A stretch of DNA of 64,000 nt from a bacterium (GTDB lineage Bacteria; Planctomycetota; UBA1135; GCA-002686595), in assembly GCA_024226735.1 (NCBI GenBank), contig JAAELL010000327.1:52616-116615 (forward strand), written 5' to 3'. Below, in pieces: positions 17,087 through 24,696 of this stretch. The notes below the pieces were generated by a model. That model was given only the letters and a program-made list of their open reading frames with translations, was not told the DNA's origin and did no database searches. Position 1 is the first letter of the stretch. Every line of letters starts with the position of its first letter. The position numbers and the translations under genes are program-made.

Positions 17087-17425
17087 ATGACATACGTCGT
17101 CGCCGAGCCGTGCGTGAACTGCAAGTACACGGACTGCGTGGATGTCTGTCCCGTCGACTGCTTCGTTGAGGGCGTCAACTTCCTGGCCATCAACCCCGAC
17201 GAGTGCATCGACTGCGGGGCGTGCGTGCCCGAGTGCCCAACCGAGGCGATCTTCGAGGAGACCGAATTGCCTGAGAAGTGGGCCGAGTACGTCGAGATCA
17301 ACGCCAAGCTCGCCGCCACATGGCCGGTCATCGCCGAGAAGAAGGATGCCCTCGACATCGCGGACGATTGGAAGGACATCGAGGCGAAGCGCGACAAGCT
17401 CTCGGAGGAGGCCTTCCCGGGCTGA
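17087..17425 (+). CDS. fdxA: 7Fe (3Fe-4S/4Fe-4S) ferredoxin
   Basis: A 112-residue protein. Cysteines match Azotobacter-type ferredoxin I: Cys9, 17 and 50 for the 3Fe cluster and Cys21, 40, 43 and 46 for the 4Fe cluster, with extra Cys12 and Cys25. The tail after residue 60 ([19 protein letters not shown]) is the standard FdxA C-terminus. AGGAG at 17071-17075 lies 11 nt before the ATG. It is a cytosolic electron carrier. A strong terminator follows, so it is probably monocistronic. Confidence 0.95.
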   Translation: MTYVVAEPCVNCKYTDCVDVCPVDCFVEGVNFLAINPDECIDCGACVPECPTEAIFEETELPEKWAEYVEINAKLAATWPVIAEKKDALDIADDWKDIEAKRDKLSEEAFPG

Positions 17426-17446
17426 CCGAGACCGCACGACTCACCC

Positions 17447-17480
17447 GTGAGCGGGGACGGCGCAGGCCGTCCCCGCTCAC
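17447..17480 (+). terminator. Terminator after fdxA
   Basis: A perfect 14-bp stem (GTGAGCGGGGACGG, 6-nt loop CGCAGG) begins 22 bases after the ferredoxin stop and is followed by GTCGTTTCG. Confidence 0.8.
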
Positions 17481-17577
17481 GTCGTTTCGAGGCGGTGAAG
17501 AGGATCTTCCCGCGCTTTCAGGATCGACGGTTTCGCGCAGCTTGGAAACGAGTCTTCCAGTGACGCGAGAGGTCCCC

Positions 17578-18600
17578 ATGAGACCCGCTCCCCTGGCCTG
17601 CCTGCTCTTCCTGCTCCTGCCTGCCCCCGGTGTGGCCCAGACCCCGCTCGTCGACGTCGGTTTCACCGACCTGACGCCGTACGGGATCGGCGCGGGTCCC
17701 GTCGACTACGTGCAGTCGATCTACCTGCGCACGTACAAGGGAGCGAGCGGTCCGCTGACGACGACGCGCCACCGTGTCATCTTTCCTGCTGGCGTCGAGG
17801 TGCCTGGAGTCGTCACCAATGGGGGCGACCTCGGCAGAAGCAACGACAACGGGACCTTGACGGGGACGGACCGGATCTTCGCGATCGATCCGGCGCTCGC
17901 GGATGCGTACTCGGCCGGCGATCGCGGCCTGGAGACGAACGACGACGAGATCGCCTGCGTGTATTCGCCGCGGGAGGTCTTCTTCATGGGCAACGTCTCG
18001 GGCGGGGTCGACGACGTGCGGATCATCATCGACTACGGCAGCTCGCTTCCGAGTGGCATCGCGTTCGACGTGCAGTCGACCGATGCCAGCGTGCCGACCT
18101 GGCGCGACCTCGCTCGGCATCCAGGTCGGCGACCCCGGCGGTGCCGTCTCGGGCAGCGGAGACATCGCGCGCGCCAGCAACGGGAACAAGATCGACGTGT
18201 TCGACGTCGGCCGCGGCTTCGCGATCCCGGCCATCCTGCGCACGTCGAACCCGGGCACGCCGCTCGGGCGGGTGGCACGCTGCAGCTCACCGCGCTCGGC
18301 CTTCCGGCCAATGAGTTCGGCTGTTTTCTCGTTGGCCAAGGCACTGGCACGCTGTTTCCCGTGCCGAACAGCGTCGGACGCTTCGACGTACCAGCCCTGA
18401 TCCGCAACTCGAGCAACGTTCGCCGCTTCGGCATCGACGTCGACACGAACGCGATCCCGCTCACGCCGCCGATCGCGGTGCAGCCCGGCGAGACGTGGAA
18501 CTTCCAGTGCTGGTACCGCGACGGGGGCTCGAGCAAGTACCGAGCCCGCGCGAATCCGTTTCCTCGAGCACGAGGCGACGCCACCACAGACGGCGGCGAA
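17578..18600 (+). pseudogene. Frameshifted secreted protein with WYRD-type tail domain
   Basis: ATG 17578 opens a signal peptide (MRPAPLACLLFLLLPAPGVA) and ~175 good codons. Near 18105-18120 the sensible reading moves to another frame (SLGIQVGDPGGAVSGSGDI, then KIDVFDVGRGFAIPAI), returns near 18265-18280 (GTLQLTALGLPANEFGCFLV) and runs to WNFQCWYRD at 18493-18525. A third shift near 18540 gives ARIRFLEHE, like the ALRIEF end of the M36 protein. The tail module is thus present but the gene needs three indels to be read through. It is either decaying or affected by sequencing errors; the right end is approximate. Confidence 0.65.
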
Positions 18601-18636
18601 CGAGAGCGTGATGGAAAGGGGCTGGAGATGCTGCTT

Positions 18637-19503
18637 CTACTGGTGTTTCCATGGCCTCGCCGCCAGGAAGCGGCGCAGCTCGACCTGGAAGCGTGCCGGG
18701 GCCTCGAGGCTCGGCAGGTGTCCGACACCCGGTAAGTCGACGCGGCGCAGATCGGGGAGCTCGCGTTCGAGCAAGTCCGCGATGCGCAAGAGGTCGGGCA
18801 CGTCGCGGTCGCCGATGAAGAGGAGCGTGGGGGCGTCGATTCGATGGAGTTGTTCCGTTGCGGGCGGTGTCCGTCGCCGCTCGACGGGCGGAATCGTCCA
18901 CGCGTGCTCGTTGGCCGCCGCCAGGGCGCGCACGCGAGGCGCGAGGTGGGGGAGCTCCATCGCGGGCGACATGTAGGGGCAGGAGAGCCAGAGCTCGACG
19001 GCGCGAGCGGTGTCGCCGGCCGCGGCGGCGGTGGCGATGTCGTCGAAGAACGCATGGTAGGGCCCGGACCAATTCCAACCCGTGACGCCCGGTGCCACCA
19101 GGACCAGCGCGCTGACCCGTTCCGGATGATCGAGCGTGTAGTCGAGTGCGATGCGGCCGCCGAGGGAGTGGCCGACGAGCGCGAACGACCCGACCCCGAG
19201 CGTTTCGAGGAGTGCGTGCAGGTCCTCGTGCGAGGCATAGGGCTCCGCAACGGGGCCCGAGCGTCCGTAGCCGCGCACGTCGTAGCACACGACGTGGAAG
19301 TCGGGTGCGAAGGCCGCGACTTCTGCGTCCCACATGCGCGCGTCCATCTGGCCGCCGTGCACGAAGACCAGCGTCTGACCGGAGCCCGTCTCCTCGTAGT
19401 GCAGGAACGAGTCGCCGACGGACACTCGCCCGGCGACGGTGCCCTCCCGCGTACTCCGGCAGCCGGGCCCGGTCAACGAGAGGAGGGCCGCGAGCGCGGC
19501 CAC
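18637..19503 (-). CDS. Alpha/beta hydrolase lipoprotein
   Basis: About 288 residues if started at GTG 19503 (no ATG is near). The N-terminus is a lipoprotein signal (AALAALLSLTGPGC). The hydrolase core follows: LVFVHGGQMDARMW (oxyanion region), nucleophile elbow GHSLGG, acid Asp in FIGDRDVPDLL, catalytic His in GVGHLPS. Family members are esterases, C-C hydrolases or haloperoxidase-like; the substrate cannot be told. The frame stays open to 19845 without convincing sequence. Its 3' end meets the tail of the broken gene at 17578. Confidence 0.8.
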   Translation of the reverse strand: MAALAALLSLTGPGCRSTREGTVAGRVSVGDSFLHYEETGSGQTLVFVHGGQMDARMWDAEVAAFAPDFHVVCYDVRGYGRSGPVAEPYASHEDLHALLETLGVGSFALVGHSLGGRIALDYTLDHPERVSALVLVAPGVTGWNWSGPYHAFFDDIATAAAAGDTARAVELWLSCPYMSPAMELPHLAPRVRALAAANEHAWTIPPVERRRTPPATEQLHRIDAPTLLFIGDRDVPDLLRIADLLERELPDLRRVDLPGVGHLPSLEAPARFQVELRRFLAARPWKHQ

Positions 19504-19928
19504 TCGCAGTGCTTCGCCACGTCGGCCGGAAGTCGAGTCCTCGCGCTTGTTCGTGTGCGTGTCGCTTCGGGTCGGGATGATCGGCGAAGTGTCGCCCGTG
19601 ACCGGCCGCCGAGCAACTTTACGGAGGCGATCGGCATCACGTTCAACGGAAGCTCCCGAGCCCGCGCAAAAAACGCAGCGCGCCCGTGCGTTTGGGTGTT
19701 CATTCACCCTCCTTGGGTGAATGGATGCGGGAGCCGCGCGTACGGTTGGCTGGCTGGAGCTTGCGGACACCTTACGGACTCTGACCGTTCGGCCTGTCGC
19801 CAGACGCGGCTGCACTGGACCCCCCCCTCGCCAGGGGATCCCCATCGGGTTCCTCCTGCACCACCGGGATTTTACCGAGCTGGTGTGCCGCCTCTCCGTT
19901 CTGCAGTCGTCCCCACTCGTCGGGGGAC
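19504..19928. other. Intergenic region between hydrolase and secreted protein genes
   Basis: This is a divergent promoter region. The only structure seen is a 9-bp hairpin (CATTCACCC, TCCTT loop) at 19701-19723, which could be an operator or a small terminator. No protein-like frame was found. Confidence 0.45.
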
Positions 19929-21434
19929 ATGCCCGTCAAGAATAGAAGGAGTCGGATCGTGCGCCATACCAGTGGTCTTCTCGCCGCGCTTTTGATTTGC
20001 GTCACCGCGAACGCTGCACCGCCGCAGCGTCAGCCGGACTATCCCGGGCTCGCAGCCGAGTTCCTCGCACGACACGGCAAGGCAGACGCGCAGCCCGATA
20101 CGTTCGAGCTGAAGGGAGTCTTGGCCGAGCACTATCTGCACGCGCGCATGGGGCTCTTCGATCTCTACCTTCCCGCGGATGGCGCGGACAAGGACCGTGC
20201 CGAGGACTACCGCGACCTGTGCGTTGCGCTGCTCGGGATGCAGGAGTCCTGGCTCGATTGGCTCGCGCCCGCGACGGGCAGCCCGCGCGCGGACAAGAAG
20301 GACATCGCCACGCTCACGAAGTGGGTGAAGAGCTGGAGGCCCGGTCGGCTCGTCGGCGCCGCCGCGAGCGGCGACCGCGAGGTGCTCGACGCGCTCGACG
20401 CGAAGGACGCCGTGCGCGAGGCGGCCGAACGCTTCGGCAGGAACATGGGGACCGGCATGGCCCTCGGGCTCGAACGCACCGAGGAGGTGCGCGAGCCGGT
20501 CGTCCTGCTGCACGACCGCTACGCCTTCGTGCAGTTCCTGTGCTTCGGCGCCTGGCTGCACGACCATTTGCGCAGCGTCTTTTGGCAGCCGGACATCGTC
20601 AACTGGACGCACTTCTACGTCGACGACGTCAAGATCCTCGCCCTGCAGTTCGCGGCCCCCGGCCGTGCGGCGGGCGACCTGAGCTCGGGCGTCAGCATGA
20701 ACTCCCGCACGCCGACCGGCATGGAGCAGCAGGTCGTGCAGCTGGCGGCGAACTCGATGATCGCGAACTACTTCGGCGATGCCGTGCCGCCGTCGCTGGC
20801 TGGCGCGATGGCCGTCAACCTGGTCATCGACGGCTACGGCGAGTGCAACACGCGCGTCGACGGCGACCTGCGGGCGCGGCGCACGAGCGCGCGCGAGATG
20901 TTCGTCCCCGGCGGCCAATCCGAGGGCGGCGTATTGCCCCCGAACCTCGCCGACAGCCGCTGGCGCGACGGACACGGTGCCGATCACTTCGTCCGCGTTC
21001 TGCGCCACTCGATGCAGGCCGGCAAGGGCGGCCGCAAGAAGGGTTTTCCCAAGGGCACCTCGTTCTTCCAGCTGCTCGACGATTCCGAGATCGCGCGCAC
21101 GACGATCGCCGCGCCGTTCCTCGGAAGCGCGGCCGCCGGGCGCGAGGAACCGCCCGCGAAGTTCTTTGGGGACCACCTCGAGTTCCTGCGCTCTTACCGC
21201 TCGTGCTTCCTGTACTGGATGCAGAATCACGCGGTCGGCTCGTCCAAACGCAGCCAGCGCGCGTTCGCGCAGCTCCTGCTCGAGCTCGCCCGGACGCAGA
21301 AGACGGATGACCTCGAGACGGTGTTTCAGGCGACGTACGACGGCGCGCCGCTCTCCGACGTCGAGCTCGACAAGGACGCGCTGGAGGTGCGGTTTCTGAA
21401 GTGGCTGACGCGGCAGAAGGTGGCGCGGAGGTGA
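19929..21434 (+). CDS. Secreted protein of unknown function, 501 residues
   Basis: ATG 19929 leads into a signal peptide (HTSGLLAALLICVTANAAPP). The rest is soluble: HYLHARMGLFDLYLP near 70, an aromatic region FYVDDVKILALQF, and a segment NSMIANYFGDAVPPSLAGAM with a nearby GYGECNTRVDG. Spaced His/Glu residues do not form a known metalloprotease motif. It may be distantly related to the secreted protein at 13548. I do not recognise the family. Confidence 0.75.
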   Translation: MPVKNRRSRIVRHTSGLLAALLICVTANAAPPQRQPDYPGLAAEFLARHGKADAQPDTFELKGVLAEHYLHARMGLFDLYLPADGADKDRAEDYRDLCVALLGMQESWLDWLAPATGSPRADKKDIATLTKWVKSWRPGRLVGAAASGDREVLDALDAKDAVREAAERFGRNMGTGMALGLERTEEVREPVVLLHDRYAFVQFLCFGAWLHDHLRSVFWQPDIVNWTHFYVDDVKILALQFAAPGRAAGDLSSGVSMNSRTPTGMEQQVVQLAANSMIANYFGDAVPPSLAGAMAVNLVIDGYGECNTRVDGDLRARRTSAREMFVPGGQSEGGVLPPNLADSRWRDGHGADHFVRVLRHSMQAGKGGRKKGFPKGTSFFQLLDDSEIARTTIAAPFLGSAAAGREEPPAKFFGDHLEFLRSYRSCFLYWMQNHAVGSSKRSQRAFAQLLLELARTQKTDDLETVFQATYDGAPLSDVELDKDALEVRFLKWLTRQKVARR

Positions 21435-21454
21435 GCGGGCGCGCGAGCGCTCAC
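21431..21454. terminator. Bidirectional terminator-like hairpin spanning two stop codons
   Basis: GTGAGCG (21431-21437) pairs with CGCTCAC (21448-21454). The stem includes the TGA of the plus-strand gene and the TGA of the converging minus-strand gene. Confidence 0.5.
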
Positions 21455-22135
21455 CCCTGCAACAGCATGATCTTCTGCCAGATCTTCCGCGACAACCCCG
21501 TCGTCAGCTCCTCGATCTCGTCGACGGCCGTGACCACCGCCTGATCGCTCTGCCCCTCGATGTAGATCGCACCGATCTTGGCGATCAGCGACAGCGTCTC
21601 GCAGCAGTAGTCGAAGTACCGCGTCATTTCGGCGTCGGTCATGCCGCGCTCCGGCGACGACTCGGTCGGGCCGAGGTTGCCGCGTAGCGCCTCGGGATCC
21701 TTCGTCAGCTGGTGCATGTCCACCACGTGTGCGAGCGAGCGCAACTCGTGCAGGCCTTTCATGACGCGGCCGCGTTTGATGCGCTGCTCGATCGAGCACG
21801 AGGAACAGGACGATCGTCGAGACGAAGAAGATCGTGCCGAGCGCCGGCTCGATGATCTCGACGAAACGCACGATGGTCCGCACCTCGCCCGCATCGAAGC
21901 GCAGCGGGAGCGAGAGGATGACGGCCAGCAGTGCCGCGAGCAGGACGCCGACCGCGATGCGGAGACCGAGGATCGGCTGGGTCATCGCGCGCGAGCGTGC
22001 GATGACCGTCCGCGACACGTTGACGAGGTCGCCCGCTACGCGGCGCAGGCTCGAGTCGGGGAAGCGCTCGCCGATGCGCAGCTCGAGGCGCTCGATCGTC
22101 GCCTGGATCTTGTCGGGGTCGAGTCTGAGGTACAT
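21451..22135 (-). pseudogene. Two-helix membrane protein gene with a single frameshift
   Basis: ATG 22135 begins MYLRLDPDKIQATIERLEL, followed by two membrane helices (GLRIAVGVLLAALLAVILSL and LGTIFFVSTIVLFLVL). Near 21785-21800 the good reading moves to another frame: EQRIKRGRVMKGLHELRSLA, and on to RKIWQKIMLLQG, stop at 21451. Both halves look like one protein of about 227 residues broken by one indel. It may be a sequencing error. The C-terminal half (DIxRYFDYCCETLSLIAKIG-type helices) is cytosolic. Family not recognised. Confidence 0.6.
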
Positions 22136-22200
22136 GGCCTGGCGGGGGGTGGGCCCCAGCCCCGCTCGTGCCGCAAGCGGCACCGGGGGGGCGTCGTGAT

Positions 22201-22767
22201 TCACGGCTTGCGCGTGAACTCCTCTTTCATCATCAGGAACTCCTCACCGTCCTCGGTCTTGTCCGAGTACATCTCGATGACGAAGTGGTCCTCGTCGGGG
22301 GCGCGCGTGATCACGTGGACCTCGTGTTCCTCGCCACGCTCGTCGTGGTAGGTCGCCTTCCAGTCCGCCGTTCCCTCGTCATCGATCAGCGCCCCGCGCA
22401 TCGACAGCATCCCGGTCGAGAGGGTCCAGGTCCAGACGGACTCGAGCTCGCTGGAGCCTGTGTTGTAGCCCCACCAGCGCATGCCCTCGTAGCCCGTACC
22501 CATCATCGTTCCCTTGTTCTCCTCGACGAGGAAGCGCCCGCCGAGCGCGGTCTTCAGGACGGCCGTACCCGTGCTCTCGTTCGCCTCGGCCCCCGGCGCC
22601 ATGCCGAAGGTCGTCTTCACGTCGTACTCGCCGGCGTAGACTGCCATTCGCTCGTGTATCTCGCCCGGCTTGCCCGGGGTTTCGCCGTCCTGGCGTGTCG
22701 TGGCGCCGCCGAGGAGCGCGCCGCCAGTGAACAGGATCGTGGCGAGGAAAAGGGTACGGGGCTTCAT
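22201..22767 (-). CDS. Secreted DUF1579-like protein
   Basis: A 188-residue protein. The start is placed at ATG 22767 because AAGGAG lies 6 nt before it (another ATG six bases upstream is too close to that SD). Signal peptide MKPRTLFLATILFTGGALLG. The mature part matches the DUF1579 pattern: a small beta-barrel with GEYDVKTTFGM, GGRFLVEENKG, GYEGMRWWGYN and WKATYHDERG. The biochemical role of the family is unknown. Confidence 0.8.
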   Translation of the reverse strand: MKPRTLFLATILFTGGALLGGATTRQDGETPGKPGEIHERMAVYAGEYDVKTTFGMAPGAEANESTGTAVLKTALGGRFLVEENKGTMMGTGYEGMRWWGYNTGSSELESVWTWTLSTGMLSMRGALIDDEGTADWKATYHDERGEEHEVHVITRAPDEDHFVIEMYSDKTEDGEEFLMMKEEFTRKP

Positions 22768-22862
22768 GGTCATCTCCTTCGGGGGCGGCGGCCACTCGCT
22801 GGCCGGGCCGGCAGTGTATGCGAGGTGCGTTCTCCGACGGTCTGTAGTAGGTTGGCCGGGCG

Positions 22863-22925
22863 ATGCAGCCCACCGCCTCGACGCGCCTGCCCGCCATCGA
22901 TTGGATGCGCGGGATCGTGATGATA
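22863..22925 (+). pseudogene. N-terminal remnant of a DUF1624/acyltransferase-type membrane protein
   Basis: ATG 22863 encodes MQPTASTRLPAIDWMRGIVM followed by I. The RLxAIDWxRGxVMxL pattern is the start of heparan-glucosaminide-acetyltransferase-like (DUF1624) membrane proteins, which normally continue MALDH. Here the homology ends abruptly at ~22925, and the next recognisable sequence is the tail of a YVTN beta-propeller protein in another frame. Confidence 0.55.
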
Positions 22926-22962
22926 CTGCGTCCTCGATCTGAACAAGAACGAGGACGTGACG

Positions 22963-23382
22963 ATGAAGCACGAGATGCCCAAGAAGCGCCTCGCCTACGT
23001 CGCCCTCAACGGTCAGGCGCAAGTGGTCGAGGTCGATCTCGAGGCCTGGAAGATCGTGCGTCGCTTCGAGACCGACAAGGGCCCGGACAACGTCGAGGTC
23101 ACCCGCGACGGCAAGCGCATGGTCGTTTCGCACAAGTCCGCCGCGGCGATCGGCGTCTGGGACCTCGAGAAGGGCGAGGAGCTCGCCCGCATCCCCTCGA
23201 CGCGGCGCGTGACGCACGGCGTCGCGATCTCCCCCGACAGTCGCTACGCGTTCGTTTCCAACGAGGGCATCGGCAGCGAGAGCGGGACGGTCGACGTCGT
23301 GGACCTGGAGTCGAACGCGCTCGTCAGCACGGTCGGAATCGGGCTGCAGGCGGGCGGGCTGACGTTTTGGAAGATCGAGTAG
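22963..23382 (+). CDS. YVTN/YncE-like beta-propeller, 5'-truncated
   Basis: A 139-residue frame from ATG 22963. It holds about three propeller blades (LAYVALNGQAQVVEVDLEAW, RMVVSHKSAAAIGVWDLEKG, YAFVSNEGIGSESGTVDVVD) and the family-like end GGLTFWKIE. Full YVTN proteins have six or seven blades and a signal peptide; both are missing. Readable sequence continues upstream to ~22930 and then stops where the DUF1624 remnant ends, so this looks like the right half of a deletion or rearrangement. Confidence 0.6.
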   Translation: MKHEMPKKRLAYVALNGQAQVVEVDLEAWKIVRRFETDKGPDNVEVTRDGKRMVVSHKSAAAIGVWDLEKGEELARIPSTRRVTHGVAISPDSRYAFVSNEGIGSESGTVDVVDLESNALVSTVGIGLQAGGLTFWKIE

Positions 23383-23388
23383 GCGCGG

Positions 23389-24645
23389 TCAGTCGATCGT
23401 GATCTCGATCGGGGCGCTCTCGAGGACGAGCAGGGTACTGGCGCGGAGTCGGGACCACGCACCCGGCGCGATCTCGTCGTACCAGCTGAGGCGATCTGCA
23501 TTCGGGTTGCACTCGTAGCGCAGGCGAACGGAAAAGCGGCCAGGCCCCGGGAGGTAGGGCGCACCCAGCCAGGACCGCAAGTCGACGGAGTGACCCGGTT
23601 CCAGCGTCACGATCTCGTCCAGCTGCATCGCGTTCTGGAGCGCGCAGGCTCGGATTCCAGGGGGCGGGGCGACGACCGTGCCGGTCGTGGCGTCGCGCGT
23701 CGTCCATTCGATGTAGGGCGTGCGCGTAGCCCAACAGCTCCCATCGCCTGGCCGCACGACCGTCACGGTCTGCTGTCCGTAGTTGACGATCGACGCCGTG
23801 TAGCGACGCGCCGCGACGTCGTCGACGCTCAGCTCGAGGGCGAGGCCGTGTTGACGCCGTACGACTTGGCGGATCGCGCGGACACGAAGACGAATGCCGT
23901 TCTCCTCGGAATCTGACCAGGCCCTACCCGGCGGCCCGGGCGTATCGAGCTCGGGGCACTGCTCGCGCTTCAGAGCAAGGCCCATGGCGGGAACGGGCTC
24001 GGTCAGAGCACGCTGAGCCTCCTTGCGCACGGCCAAGGAGTAGTGGCGACGGCCCCGTTCGAGCAGGCTCCTGACCCTGGGCAGGAAGATCAGCTCCGGC
24101 AGGAACGCGAATGCGAGGGGGCGAATCTGCTCGTGGGGAGAGGACAGCGATTGCCGGTGGAACGCCAAGAGCTCGTCCGGGCCGATCAGACGCACTCCGC
24201 GAGGCAACTCGAGCTCGCTCAGTTTCACGGTGTCCCCGTCGACATGGACCGTCAACCGAGGATGCTCCGAGAACCAAGCGACCCCGAAGGTGAGGGACGA
24301 CGGGGCCGTGAGCTTCCAGTTGAAGTCGACGATCCGTCCGTCGAGGCTCCGCGTCCGGCCGCCGGTGGGCATGAGGACGACGTCGAGCACCTCCGCATCC
24401 ATTTTGGAGAACGCAGCGAAGGTCTCGTTCACGGCCCTGGAATCGCCGCGGAAGTAGAAGTCGGCGAACTGGGCGTACGAGTAGCGGTACACGCGTTCGC
24501 GACGATTCACCAGCTCGACGAAGCCCGTCGGCCAGCTCGCGTCCGCCTTGAGCGTCTCCAGCCCGAACGACTCCTGCGGGCCCTGGGCCAGCGGGGCAGC
24601 GCTCAGTCCGGCGAGTGCGGCAGCCAAGCACGTCGTCGCGATCAT
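23389..24645 (-). CDS. Secreted protein of unknown function, 418 residues
   Basis: ATG 24645 gives a signal peptide (MIATTCLAAALAGLSAAPLA). The mature chain has a cluster of HEAT-like helical character in the middle (LLERGRRHYSLAVRKEAQRA) and a beta-rich C-terminal half (GLALELSVDDVAARRYTASI, GRFSVRLRYECNP), like an Ig-type domain. No catalytic motif was seen. It abuts the broken YVTN gene tail to tail (6-base gap). Family not recognised. Confidence 0.7.
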   Translation of the reverse strand: MIATTCLAAALAGLSAAPLAQGPQESFGLETLKADASWPTGFVELVNRRERVYRYSYAQFADFYFRGDSRAVNETFAAFSKMDAEVLDVVLMPTGGRTRSLDGRIVDFNWKLTAPSSLTFGVAWFSEHPRLTVHVDGDTVKLSELELPRGVRLIGPDELLAFHRQSLSSPHEQIRPLAFAFLPELIFLPRVRSLLERGRRHYSLAVRKEAQRALTEPVPAMGLALKREQCPELDTPGPPGRAWSDSEENGIRLRVRAIRQVVRRQHGLALELSVDDVAARRYTASIVNYGQQTVTVVRPGDGSCWATRTPYIEWTTRDATTGTVVAPPPGIRACALQNAMQLDEIVTLEPGHSVDLRSWLGAPYLPGPGRFSVRLRYECNPNADRLSWYDEIAPGAWSRLRASTLLVLESAPIEITID

Positions 24646-24696
24646 CGACGTCCCTACCGCTGCGCTTCGCGACCGGTTACCGACTCCGTCTGACTC

